Shown: piece by piece, positions 29,991 through 37,313 of the stretch | Numbering within the stretch: the stretch's first letter is position 1 | How the letters are laid out: every line of letters starts with the position of its first letter | Source of the DNA: Pseudomonas borbori | GTDB taxonomy: Bacteria; Pseudomonadota; Gammaproteobacteria; Pseudomonadales; Pseudomonadaceae | Reading direction: 5' to 3' | Length of the DNA stretch: 64,000 nucleotides | NCBI RefSeq assembly: GCF_900115555.1 | Contig: NZ_FOWX01000020.1 | Location: forward strand, 1 to 64,000 | Position numbers and translations under genes: made by a program | Notes under the pieces: model-generated | Database searches by the model: none | What the model saw: only the letters and a program-made list of their open reading frames with translations | Told to the model about the DNA's origin: nothing

Positions 29991-30301
29991 TTGTGTATTC
30001 ACCTCCAATCCTTGATGTTGGGCCTAACGACTAATTAGGCAACACGCAGAGTCGCGTTTGTAAACGGCATCGTGTAGCCCTGAAACCTCTTCCCCGTCCT
30101 CGGTGCTGTCGCAGCTGCTAGGTAGCCATGGAGAGCACAACAGAGACACCAGCAGCCTAGCCGCAGAAGCCATCTATGTGCCACCAGTTTGTGCATCATC
30201 GGCTCTTTGGTCGGGCCAGGGCGCCCAGCAAGACTGAACGTAGCGGGTATCCGCCGATTGGCTGCCAGGTTTGTTGGGCAATACCAATATGAAATTCGAG
30301 G

Positions 30302-30760
30302 TCAAAGTTGCCTCCGGACTTGTTCAACCAAGGCAGCCAACTCTGTGGCCATTGGCTCAGGTGCCGGGGTTTGCATTCCATGGATCCCCGTGGAATACCG
30401 CAAGAAATACGGCCGGTTGTGCAGATGACTCAGGCAATCGACCCATTGTGGGGGGTGGGGTTGAATGCTTAGACCTTCAGAGAAAGCGAGGAGCCACAGC
30501 TCTTTCAAGTCGTGTCGAATATTTGTTCTTTTCAAACGGGCGTCGTCGCCTGACCTAGACAGATAGGCTTTCAGCGCGCATTCAAGGACGTGCGCACTGA
30601 CCATTGCCAGAGGTAGCGCTGGCAATGGTGAAGCAGTAGCGAGGACACAAACACCCGGCAACATCGCGTATGCAATCCCCAGGTATGTGTGCGGCGGGCC
30701 TGCTGGCCTAGCCGTTAAAGGAGCCAGTGTTGCCGATCCGTTGCCGACTATCGGTTTCAT
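30302..30760 (-). CDS. HEPN-like hypothetical protein
   Basis: The 152-residue product has a core AHVLECALKAYLSRSGDD followed by RTNIRHDLKELWLLAFSEGL. Both the lysine-rich first helix and the HDLxxL element resemble HEPN domains, and RTNIRH fits the R-x4-H pattern seen in HEPN ribonucleases. That is inference by eye. The start is uncertain: the ATG used lacks a strong ribosome-binding site, and a TTG lies five codons upstream. A ten-pair perfect hairpin lies within the coding DNA at 30601-30628. HEPN proteins are frequent in defence and toxin systems. Confidence 0.4.
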   Translation of the reverse strand: MKPIVGNGSATLAPLTARPAGPPHTYLGIAYAMLPGVCVLATASPLPALPLAMVSAHVLECALKAYLSRSGDDARLKRTNIRHDLKELWLLAFSEGLSIQPHPPQWVDCLSHLHNRPYFLRYSTGIHGMQTPAPEPMATELAALVEQVRRQL

Positions 30761-31076
30761 CGCTTCAATGTCCAATTACTATTATTAGGCGACGTGCCAT
30801 GTCGCAGTAAGCGCGACATCTATCGAGGGGAAGCCCAACTGCGGTAAAGGTTCAGCGTAGCAGGTCGACATCGCTTATTGGCCACTATTCTGTCCAACGT
30901 TCGCTCTTCGCTGAGCGTCCTACCCCAGCACGGCTGAATCACCGTCAGCATCTGACGGGTAAGGTACAGGCACCAAAACTGGCGCTTAAAAATTCGTGGT
31001 ACCTATCGTGGTAACCAGAAAGTATCGACCTGCTTTTAGCCAGCATTCATGGGCCTTGCAGCCATTTCTTTCGCTG

Positions 31077-31124
31077 CGTGAAAAGCAGGGGAGTTTAGTG
31101 AGCTAAATGCCCCTGCTTTTCACG
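31077..31124. repeat. Long perfect-stem hairpin in the island
   Basis: CGTGAAAAGCAGGGG and CCCCTGCTTTTCACG are perfect 15-base complements. The stem resumes as GTTTA/TAAAT after a two-base mismatch and has a short GTGAGC-like loop. There is no adjacent T-run on the plus strand, so it is more like a recombination, replication or RNA-structure site than a simple terminator. Confidence 0.75.
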
Positions 31125-31169
31125 TAGAGCAACGTCAGCAGCGGGGGGGGGGGGAGCGTCTGGAGGCCA

Positions 31170-31207
31170 CGGAAAAGGTGATTTATTTGCTACTTACCGA
31201 CCGGCCG
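31170..31207 (-). repeat. Right arm of the inverted repeat enclosing the cargo block
   Basis: CGGAAAAGGTG followed by GATTTATTTGCTACT is the inverted copy of the left arm at 28406-28447. About 2.7 kb separates the arms. Confidence 0.75.
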
Positions 31208-31305
31208 CTTTTGGCACTTTTCTGCCGGTTGCCACCTGACCGCGCGTTAATGCAAATGGATGGTCGAGGCCATGCAATTACGCAGCTGATCGCCTGAAAA
31301 AGAAA

Positions 31306-31334
31306 ACTCCCAGCGGCTTGCGCCAACTGGGAGT
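31306..31334 (-). terminator. Leftward terminator near the right edge of the island
   Basis: ACTCCCAG and CTGGGAGT form a perfect eight-pair stem. Read on the minus strand the stem is followed by TTTTCTTTTT, so it would stop transcription entering or running leftward at this edge. It mirrors the terminator at the left edge. Confidence 0.7.
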
Positions 31335-31404
31335 GGTACACCTAATGGTACATGTACTAAAAAGCAAATTAGCCTGAAGGCCTATCACTCACTCACTCAC
31401 AGAG

Positions 31405-31451
31405 TTTTAGTACAATTTTGTGCTGTAAAGAGCTTGGGGTCGCGGTTTTTT
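31405..31451 (-). repeat. Right terminal inverted repeat of the GMT island
   Basis: The outermost GGTCGCGGTTTTT is the exact inverse of the left end. GCTGTAAAG and TTTTAGTAC match left-end patches with a few changes. A further direct copy of ATGTACTAAA lies at 31352, giving TTTAGTAC-type arms on both sides of a 43-base spacer. Confidence 0.7.
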
Positions 31452-31549
31452 TATGTCGGTTGTGCCCGCGATGAGCCATAGCTGTCGCTCGATGGTCGCC
31501 TCGAGGTTATCGTGGGTCATGTTCAACGCGCTCAAGGTGGAGTAACGCC

Positions 31550-31915
31550 ATGCTCCCGAGTCTGGCTGCCGCTGCCGTGTTGCTCCTGCATCTGCTGTTC
31601 ATTGCCTTCGCCCTGCTCGGTGGTTTGCTGGTGCTGCGCTGGCGTTGGCTGGCCTGGCTGCATCTGCCCGCCGTGCTCTGGGCGGTTGCGGTTGAATCAC
31701 TGCAGTTGCCGTGTCCCCTGACACCACTGGAAAACAGCCTGCGTCAGGCTGCCGGGCAAGCAGGCTATGGCGCCGGTTTTATCGAGCACTACCTGCTGCC
31801 GATCATCTATCCGGCCGGGCTCACGCCCGCTATCCAGCTATGGCTGGCGGCCTTGGTCGTGCTGCCCAACCTGCTGGTGTATGGCTTTTTGCTCTGGCGT
31901 TGGCGCAGCCGTTAG
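31550..31915 (+). CDS. DUF2784 membrane protein
   Basis: The protein of 121 residues has about four hydrophobic helices with conserved CPLTPLEN and IEHYLLPIIYP segments that mark DUF2784. The family consists of small inner-membrane proteins with no assigned role. It starts with ATG after GGAGTAACGCC and is the first core gene right of the island. Confidence 0.85.
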   Translation: MLPSLAAAAVLLLHLLFIAFALLGGLLVLRWRWLAWLHLPAVLWAVAVESLQLPCPLTPLENSLRQAAGQAGYGAGFIEHYLLPIIYPAGLTPAIQLWLAALVVLPNLLVYGFLLWRWRSR

Positions 31916-32042
31916 CCGCTCTGCCAGTGACGGCAGTTTGCCTTGGTCATTCAGCAGCATGATGGTACGTGGGGCTGAATATTTCCTTGGCTACACTGCG
32001 CCTTGTCTTCTCTTTCAACGCACAAAACAAGGCGACTTCCAT

Positions 32043-32852
32043 ATGCAAAATCGCATGATGATTACCGGCGCGGGTTCGGGCTTGGGGCGTGAAATCGCCC
32101 TGCGCTGGGCGCGCGAGGGCTGGCGTCTGGCGCTCGCCGATGTCAACGAGGCGGGACTCGCCGAGACCCTGCAATTGGTTCGCGCAGCCGGTGGCGAGGG
32201 TTTCACCCGGCGTTGCGACGTGCGCGACTACAGTCAGTTGACCGCCCTGGCGCAGGCCTGCGAGGAAAAGTTCGGCGGCATCGATGTGGTTGTCAATAAC
32301 GCCGGGGTGGCCTCGGGTGGTTTCTTCGATGAGCTGTCGCTGGAAGATTGGGACTGGCAGATCGCAATCAACCTGATGGGCGTGGTCAAGGGCTGCAAGG
32401 CGTTCCTGCCCTTGCTCGAGCGCAGCAAGGGCAAGATCGTCAACATCGCGTCGATGGCGGCCCTGATGCAAGGCCCGGCGATGAGCAACTACAACGTGGC
32501 CAAGGCCGGCGTAGTGGCGCTGTCGGAGAGCCTGCTGATCGAGCTGAAACAGCAGGAAATCGGCGTGCATGTGGTCTGTCCGTCGTTCTTCCAGACCAAC
32601 CTGCTCGACTCCTTCCGCGGCCCGACGCCGGCGATGAAGGCCCAGGTCGGCAAGCTGCTGGAAAGCTCGCCGATCAGCGCCGCGGACATCGCCGACTATA
32701 TCTACCAGGAGATGGCCAAGGGCGAGTTCATGATCCTGCCCCATGAGCAGGGCCGTTTGGCCTGGGCGTTGAAACAGAAGAACCCGCAATTGCTCTATGA
32801 CGAAATGACCAGCATGGCCGACAGGATGCGCGCCAAGGGCAAGCCGGCGTAA
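32043..32852 (+). CDS. Short-chain dehydrogenase/reductase
   Basis: The SDR of 269 residues has the nucleotide-binding TGAGSGLG near the N-terminus, NNAG, and catalytic Ser (NIASMAALMQG) with Tyr-x3-Lys (YNVAK). The acidic residue after beta-2 (ALADVNE) favours NAD(H). The substrate is unknown. The start was placed at MQNRMMITGAG, the first Met before the Rossmann strand; the in-frame sequence upstream overlaps the DUF2784 gene in another frame and is not SDR-like. Confidence 0.9.
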   Translation: MQNRMMITGAGSGLGREIALRWAREGWRLALADVNEAGLAETLQLVRAAGGEGFTRRCDVRDYSQLTALAQACEEKFGGIDVVVNNAGVASGGFFDELSLEDWDWQIAINLMGVVKGCKAFLPLLERSKGKIVNIASMAALMQGPAMSNYNVAKAGVVALSESLLIELKQQEIGVHVVCPSFFQTNLLDSFRGPTPAMKAQVGKLLESSPISAADIADYIYQEMAKGEFMILPHEQGRLAWALKQKNPQLLYDEMTSMADRMRAKGKPA

Positions 32853-32898
32853 TTGAAGGCTATCCACCCGTTAACAGTTGAGCCAGATCGCAACCTGG

Positions 32899-32919
32899 TG
32901 GGAGGGGCTTTAGCCGCGA
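32899..32919. repeat. REP arm
   Basis: This 21-base word (GGGAGGGGCTTTAGCCGCG core) is identical to the left arm of the palindrome near 58.1 kb. GCCGCTCCTACAA follows at about 32980, typical of pseudomonad REP sequences. The 32853-33080 gap holds no gene. Confidence 0.7.
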
Positions 32920-33080
32920 AACATTGTCAGTGTTTCGAAGATTTTCGCGGATGAAGCGCAACGCTGCCCGGCCGCTCCTACAAACGTTATCTCTCATGCA
33001 ACGGATAACGGGTAGATAGCCTAATTGAATACCGAGCTGCGGCCAGCCTGGCGAGGCGTCACTTCCTTGCCAGCGGCTAC

Positions 33081-33932
33081 TCAACGCGCCATGCGCGCCG
33101 AGAAGAAAATCGCCAGGATGATCAGCGTGCCGCCGAGGAGCATGCGCAGGGTCGGTATCTCGTTGAACAGCCACCAGGCGAAGGCGATGCCGTAGACCGG
33201 CTCCAGGGCGAAGATCACCGCGGCGCTGCGCGCCTTGATCACGCGCAGGCTGGCGACGAACAGGCTGTGCGCCAGGCCGGTACAGAACACCCCGAGCAGG
33301 GCCAGCCAGAACCAGTCGAGCAAGCGCAGGCCGGGCAGCAGGGGCCAGGCGAACGGCAGGAAGCACAGCAGCACCGTGAGGTTCTGGCAGAGCGCCGCCT
33401 GCACCGGATCCAGGCCGCGGGTGCTGGCGCGGTTGAGCAGCGACAGCAGGGCGAACAGCAAGCCCGAGAGCACGGCCCAGAGCAGGCCGGCGGTAGCCTG
33501 GCTGGCGAGGTCGAAATCCGGCGTGACCAGGATCAAGCCCAGGCAGACCACGGCGACCATGGCGAATTCGCCGGGCCTTGTGCGTTCGCGAAACAGTAGG
33601 CCTTCGAGCAGCACGGTAAACGCCGGGAAGCTGGCGAAACCGAGGGTGGCGATGGCCACGCCGGACACCTTCACCGCCTCGAAGAAGGTCAGCCAATGGC
33701 TGCCGAGCAACACGCCGCCGAGTGCCAGCATGGCCAACTGGTGGGCGCTTGGGCGCTGGCTGTGGTGCTGGCTGAGGAGGCGGGCGAACAGGGCCAGGGC
33801 GACGACGGCGAAGATCGCCCGGCCGCCGACAATGGCCATGGGTAGGGTATTCGCCAGCTTGCCGAAGATCCCCGACAGGCCGAACAGCAGCGCGCCCAGG
33901 TGGATCGCCAGCAGTGCCTTGCGCTCGGTCAT
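33081..33932 (-). CDS. EamA/DMT-family inner-membrane transporter
   Basis: The 283-residue protein has ten hydrophobic helices arranged as two EamA repeats (e.g. LLAIHLGALLFGLSGIFGKLA and later LLWAVLSGLLFALLSLLNRAS). Family members export amino acids or other metabolites; the substrate is unknown. Its ATG overlaps the csaA stop by four bases, so it is translated after csaA. AVIFALEPVYGIAFAW near the end is a typical EamA repeat signature. Confidence 0.9.
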   Translation of the reverse strand: MTERKALLAIHLGALLFGLSGIFGKLANTLPMAIVGGRAIFAVVALALFARLLSQHHSQRPSAHQLAMLALGGVLLGSHWLTFFEAVKVSGVAIATLGFASFPAFTVLLEGLLFRERTRPGEFAMVAVVCLGLILVTPDFDLASQATAGLLWAVLSGLLFALLSLLNRASTRGLDPVQAALCQNLTVLLCFLPFAWPLLPGLRLLDWFWLALLGVFCTGLAHSLFVASLRVIKARSAAVIFALEPVYGIAFAWWLFNEIPTLRMLLGGTLIILAIFFSARMAR

Positions 33933-34264
33933 GCCAGGCGCGCGCCATTGGCCAGCGGTTTGTCGAAGCTGGCCAGGACCACCTTGTTGTCGGCGTCGTA
34001 GACGCCGGTCACCAGCACCTCGGAACGGATACCGGCGATGCGCTTGGCGGCGAAATTACACACGCAGAGCACCTGGCGGCCAACCAGTTCGGCGCATGGG
34101 TAGTGCTCGGTAAGCTGCGCGCTGGAGGTTTTCACCCCGAGTTCGCCGAGGTCGATCCGCAGCACGTAGGCCGGCTTGCGGGCCTTGGCGTTCGGCTCGG
34201 CGCAGAGCACGGTGCCGACGCGCAATTCCACCCGCTGAAAGTCTTCCCATTCGATCTGCTGCAT
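33929..34264 (-). CDS. csaA: tRNA-binding protein CsaA
   Basis: The 111-residue protein is a single tRNA-binding OB-fold domain: FQRVELRVGTVLCAEPNAKARKPAYVLRIDLGELGVKTSSAQL matches CsaA, with VLCVCNFAAKRIAGIRSEVLV forming the second half. CsaA dimers bind tRNA and were first described as export-associated chaperones. The length matches the family. It is the first gene of a two-gene unit with the DMT transporter. Confidence 0.92.
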   Translation of the reverse strand: MQQIEWEDFQRVELRVGTVLCAEPNAKARKPAYVLRIDLGELGVKTSSAQLTEHYPCAELVGRQVLCVCNFAAKRIAGIRSEVLVTGVYDADNKVVLASFDKPLANGARLA

Positions 34265-34350
34265 GGCGTTTCCCCGACTGGCTGATGCTGCATGCAGTCT
34301 AGGGAGAGAAGCGCGCCCTGTCTGTCGCGGGAGTCGCGGGTTTTGTCGCG

Positions 34351-35103
34351 TTACTCGTGGCGCTGGCGCAGCGCGCGCGGGGTGCAGCCGAACTGGCGCA
34401 GCAGCGCTGCGGTAAAGGCGCTTTGCGAACTGTAGCCGACCCGCGCGGCGATCTCGCCGACCGCCAGCTGGCTGGTGCGCAGCAACTGGCGGCCCAGGTG
34501 CAGGCGCCGGCTGCGCACATAGGCCATGGGCGTCTGGCCGGTCTCGTCGAGAAAGCGCGCATGAAAACGCGCCGCCGACAAACCGGCCAGCCGCGCCAGG
34601 TCGCCGACCTGCAGCGGGTAGGCGGCATGCCGGTCGATATGCGCGTCCAGGGCGGCCAGCGGCAAGCCTGGCACGCCCGGCAATTCGATGTGCTCGCTGG
34701 CCAGGCTGGCCAGCAACAGCGCTGCGCCTTGCCGGGCGATTACCGGATCATCGATCGGGCTGGCCGCCAGCCAACTGACCAGCTGGCTTTGCGCCGGGTT
34801 GAGGCTCAGGGCGCCGGGGCGCTCGAGCAGGCGGCGGCCGGCATCGGCATGCAGGCCCAGGTGCTGTTGCAACCAGTGCTCGGAGGGCACGTCGAGCACC
34901 AGGCACTGGCTGCCGCTGCTGCTGCCACAGGCGTGTTGCGCCGCCGCCGGCACCACGGCGAGGGTCTGGCGGATCACCTGACTGCCCAGCCCGGCCACTT
35001 CGAAGTCCAGCTGGCCACTCAGGCCGAAGACCAGCTGCGCATGATCATGGCTGTGGGTGAGCAGTTCATGGCTGTAGTGACACAAAGAGAGCGGCGACGG
35101 CAT
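34351..35103 (-). CDS. AraC-family transcriptional regulator (cupin type)
   Basis: The ATG preceded by GAGGA at seven bases gives 250 residues; a start 23 codons upstream is possible but lacks this site. An N-terminal cupin-like sensing domain (HELLTHSHDHAQLVFGLSGQ, about 1-90) precedes a C-terminal double helix-turn-helix (about 150-248, with AAYPLQVGDLARLAGLSAARF and VGEIAARVGYSSQSAFTAAL). It is divergent from the metallophosphatase gene and could control it or csaA; neither is shown. Confidence 0.88.
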   Translation of the reverse strand: MPSPLSLCHYSHELLTHSHDHAQLVFGLSGQLDFEVAGLGSQVIRQTLAVVPAAAQHACGSSSGSQCLVLDVPSEHWLQQHLGLHADAGRRLLERPGALSLNPAQSQLVSWLAASPIDDPVIARQGAALLLASLASEHIELPGVPGLPLAALDAHIDRHAAYPLQVGDLARLAGLSAARFHARFLDETGQTPMAYVRSRRLHLGRQLLRTSQLAVGEIAARVGYSSQSAFTAALLRQFGCTPRALRQRHE

Positions 35104-35247
35104 GGCAAGGTCCTCGTGACAGGCGGCCAGTTTAGCAGGCCGTTGCGTCTGTTCGTGGTAGGGCGTTGTCATCGAACTGCCACGGCCTCGTCACAGTCGT
35201 TTCACCGCAGGCAGGCAGGCTCGTGAAAACCCAGCCGGAGGCCGCCC

Positions 35248-36057
35248 ATGACCAGCGCCCAGCTCGCCAAGCCGAGTCGCAAGCAACGAGTCCGTACCCT
35301 GTGGATTTCCGATGTCCACCTGGGCACCCGGGATTGCCAGGCCGAACACCTGGCGGCGTTTCTCAAGCGCTATCAAACCGAGCGGATTTACCTGGTGGGC
35401 GACATCATCGACGGTTGGCGGCTGCGCAGCGGCATCTATTGGCCGCAGGCGCACAGCAACGTGATCCGCCGCCTGCTGACCATGAGCAAGCGCGGCACCG
35501 AGGTGATCTATGTCACCGGCAACCACGACGAGTTCCTGCGCCGCTATTCGTCGCTGATGCTGGGTAACATCCAGTTGCTCGACGAGGCCGAGCACGTCAC
35601 CGCCGACGGCCGCCGGCTGCTGGTGATCCACGGCGACCAGTTCGACGTGATTACCCGTTACCACCGCTGGCTGGCCTTCCTCGGCGACTCGGCCTACGAG
35701 ATCACCCTGACCCTCAACCGCTGGCTCAATCACTGGCGCAGCCGCTACGGCTACGGTTACTGGTCGCTGTCGGCCTACCTCAAGCACAAGGTCAAGGGCG
35801 CGGTGAACTTCATCAGCGACTTCGAGCAGGCGATCGTCCACGAATGCGCCAAGCGCGGCTTCAATGGCGTGGTCTGCGGGCATATCCATCACGCCGAGAT
35901 CCGCCCGATGGGCGAGGTGGAATACATGAACTGCGGCGACTGGGTCGAGTCCTGCAGCGCCTTGATCGAACACCTGGACGGGCGCATCGAGCTGTTTCGG
36001 CTGGCCGACGACCAGGCCCGGCAAACCCTGGCCTTGGCCGAGCAGTCGGCGGCATGA
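35248..36057 (+). CDS. UDP-2,3-diacylglucosamine diphosphatase-family metallophosphoesterase
   Basis: The 269-residue protein carries all metal-binding motifs of the LpxH-like group: SDVHLG, GDIIDGW, GNHDE, HGDQFD and GHIHHAE. It resembles the family member found in many pseudomonads in addition to canonical LpxH, so it may act on a lipid-linked pyrophosphate rather than the lipid A precursor itself. It overlaps the glycosyltransferase gene by ATGA, suggesting the two modify the same lipid or glycolipid. It is cytoplasmic or membrane-peripheral with no signal peptide. Confidence 0.88.
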   Translation: MTSAQLAKPSRKQRVRTLWISDVHLGTRDCQAEHLAAFLKRYQTERIYLVGDIIDGWRLRSGIYWPQAHSNVIRRLLTMSKRGTEVIYVTGNHDEFLRRYSSLMLGNIQLLDEAEHVTADGRRLLVIHGDQFDVITRYHRWLAFLGDSAYEITLTLNRWLNHWRSRYGYGYWSLSAYLKHKVKGAVNFISDFEQAIVHECAKRGFNGVVCGHIHHAEIRPMGEVEYMNCGDWVESCSALIEHLDGRIELFRLADDQARQTLALAEQSAA

Positions 36058-37091
36058 GGATACTGATCGTCTCGGACGCCTGGCTGCCGCAGGTCAACGG
36101 CGTGGTCACCAGCTTGCAGGCCCTGGTCGGCGAACTGGGCGAGCTGGGCCATCAGGTCAAACTGCTGTCGCCACAGGATTTTCACAGCTGGCCGTGCCCG
36201 ACCTACCCGGAGATTCCGCTGGCGTGGAACCTCTGGCGGGTCGGCCCGGCGGTCCGCGAGTTCCAGCCCGACTGCGTCCATCTGGCCACCGAAGGGCCGC
36301 TCGGTTGGGCCGCCAGACGCTGGCTGAGCAAGCGCGGCCTGGCGTTTTCCAGCGCCATCCATACACGCTTTCCCGAATACATCCATGGCCGCTGGCCGTG
36401 GTTGCCGCTGCGCTGGGGCTATGCCTACCTGCGCGTCTTCCATCGCCCGAGCCAGGCGGTGCTGGTGACCACCGAACGTCTGCGTGCAGAGTTCGCCGGC
36501 TGGGGCCTGCAGCGTCTGCTGCTGTGGCGCAAGGGCGTCGATACGCGCTTGTTTCAGCCGCAGGTGCCGCTGCTCGGGGCGTTCAAGCCGGTGTTCCTCT
36601 GTGTCGGGCGGATCGCCGCGGAAAAGAACCTGGAGGCCTTTCTCGACCTCGACCTGCCCGGCGAGAAGCGGCTGATCGGCGATGGTCCGCTGCGTGAGGC
36701 CTTGCAGGCGCGTTATCCCCAGGTGAAATTTCTCGGTTATCGGCATGGCGCAGAGCTGGCCGAGGCCTATCGTCAGGCCAGCGTGCTGGTGTTTCCCTCG
36801 CGCACCGATACCTATGGCCTGGTGATGCTCGAGGCGCTGGCCTGCGGCACGCCGGTGGCGGCCTTTCCCGTGCCCGGCCCGCTGGATGTGCTGGAGGCGG
36901 GCGTCACCGGGGTGATGAACGAGGACTTGCGCGCGGCCTGTCTGGCAGCGCTGGAACTGGATCGGACGCGCTGCGCCGAGTTGGCGGCAGGGCAGTCCTG
37001 GCGGGTCTCGGCGCTGGAATTCCTGGCCCGTCAGCCCTTGCTCGACGGCGAGCCGTGCCTGGGTCTGGAGCCGGTCGTGGAGAGGTTGTAG
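36054..37091 (+). CDS. GT4-type glycosyltransferase family 1 protein
   Basis: The start at the ATGA overlap gives 345 residues beginning MRILIVSDAWLPQVNGVVTS, the classic GT-B N-terminal motif with the GGV-like loop replaced by NGV. The C-terminal domain has VGRIAAEKNLEAF and FPSRTDTYGLVMLEALACGTPV, which carry the nucleotide-sugar-binding glutamates of GT4. It resembles GDP-mannose-dependent alpha-mannosyltransferases. With the co-translated phosphatase it probably builds a glycolipid. The acceptor is unknown. Confidence 0.9.
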   Translation: MRILIVSDAWLPQVNGVVTSLQALVGELGELGHQVKLLSPQDFHSWPCPTYPEIPLAWNLWRVGPAVREFQPDCVHLATEGPLGWAARRWLSKRGLAFSSAIHTRFPEYIHGRWPWLPLRWGYAYLRVFHRPSQAVLVTTERLRAEFAGWGLQRLLLWRKGVDTRLFQPQVPLLGAFKPVFLCVGRIAAEKNLEAFLDLDLPGEKRLIGDGPLREALQARYPQVKFLGYRHGAELAEAYRQASVLVFPSRTDTYGLVMLEALACGTPVAAFPVPGPLDVLEAGVTGVMNEDLRAACLAALELDRTRCAELAAGQSWRVSALEFLARQPLLDGEPCLGLEPVVERL

Positions 37092-37313
37092 GGGGGGGCG
37101 GGGGCAAAGTCCTTCGCGGCTAAAGCGGAGTGCCGCCCGGACCGCCCTGGATTCTGCTCTGCCCTGATCTGCCGGCCTCTGTGATGGGTATCGCTGCGCT
37201 CAACGCCATCCTACAAAAGCGCTGATCGCGCTGCGCCGACCCATTACCTCGAGTGTATCGAGGTCAATGGTGCGCGCGGCGCCCCCTATCCTGGCGAACG
37301 CAAACCCGGCGGG

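Larger units (their letters stand above)
30776..31304. other. Non-coding right part of the island
   Basis: No convincing frame is present on either strand. The stretch contains a 48-base hairpin, a run of twelve G residues (31143-31154) and the right arm of the cargo repeat. The remainder shows no structure I can name. Confidence 0.5.
20688..31451. mobile_element. Gamma-mobile-trio (GMT) genomic island
   Basis: About 10.76 kb is enclosed by imperfect inverted repeats whose outer 13 bases, AAAAACCGCGACC, match exactly in opposite orientation. Inside are the GMT recombination genes reading inward from the left, a helicase, and opposite-strand cargo of lower GC. The island sits between an MMPL gene and a DUF2784 gene in otherwise core Pseudomonas DNA. 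I saw no clear target-site duplication. The GMT assignment rests on remembered family features: trio order, protein sizes and a tyrosine-recombinase core. The exact ends are inferred from the repeats. Confidence 0.75.

Noticed and set aside
30014..30040. Integron attC-like words GTTGGGC and GCCTAAC upstream of a cargo gene
   Set aside because: The two boxes overlap in the wrong order for an attC site, no second pair lies at a suitable distance and no integron integrase is present. A similar ATTAGGC word near 30780 is also isolated.
31143..31154. Run of twelve G residues as evidence of an assembly gap
   Set aside because: It lies in continuous sequence with sensible flanks. It may be a sequencing error in length but not a demonstrable gap.
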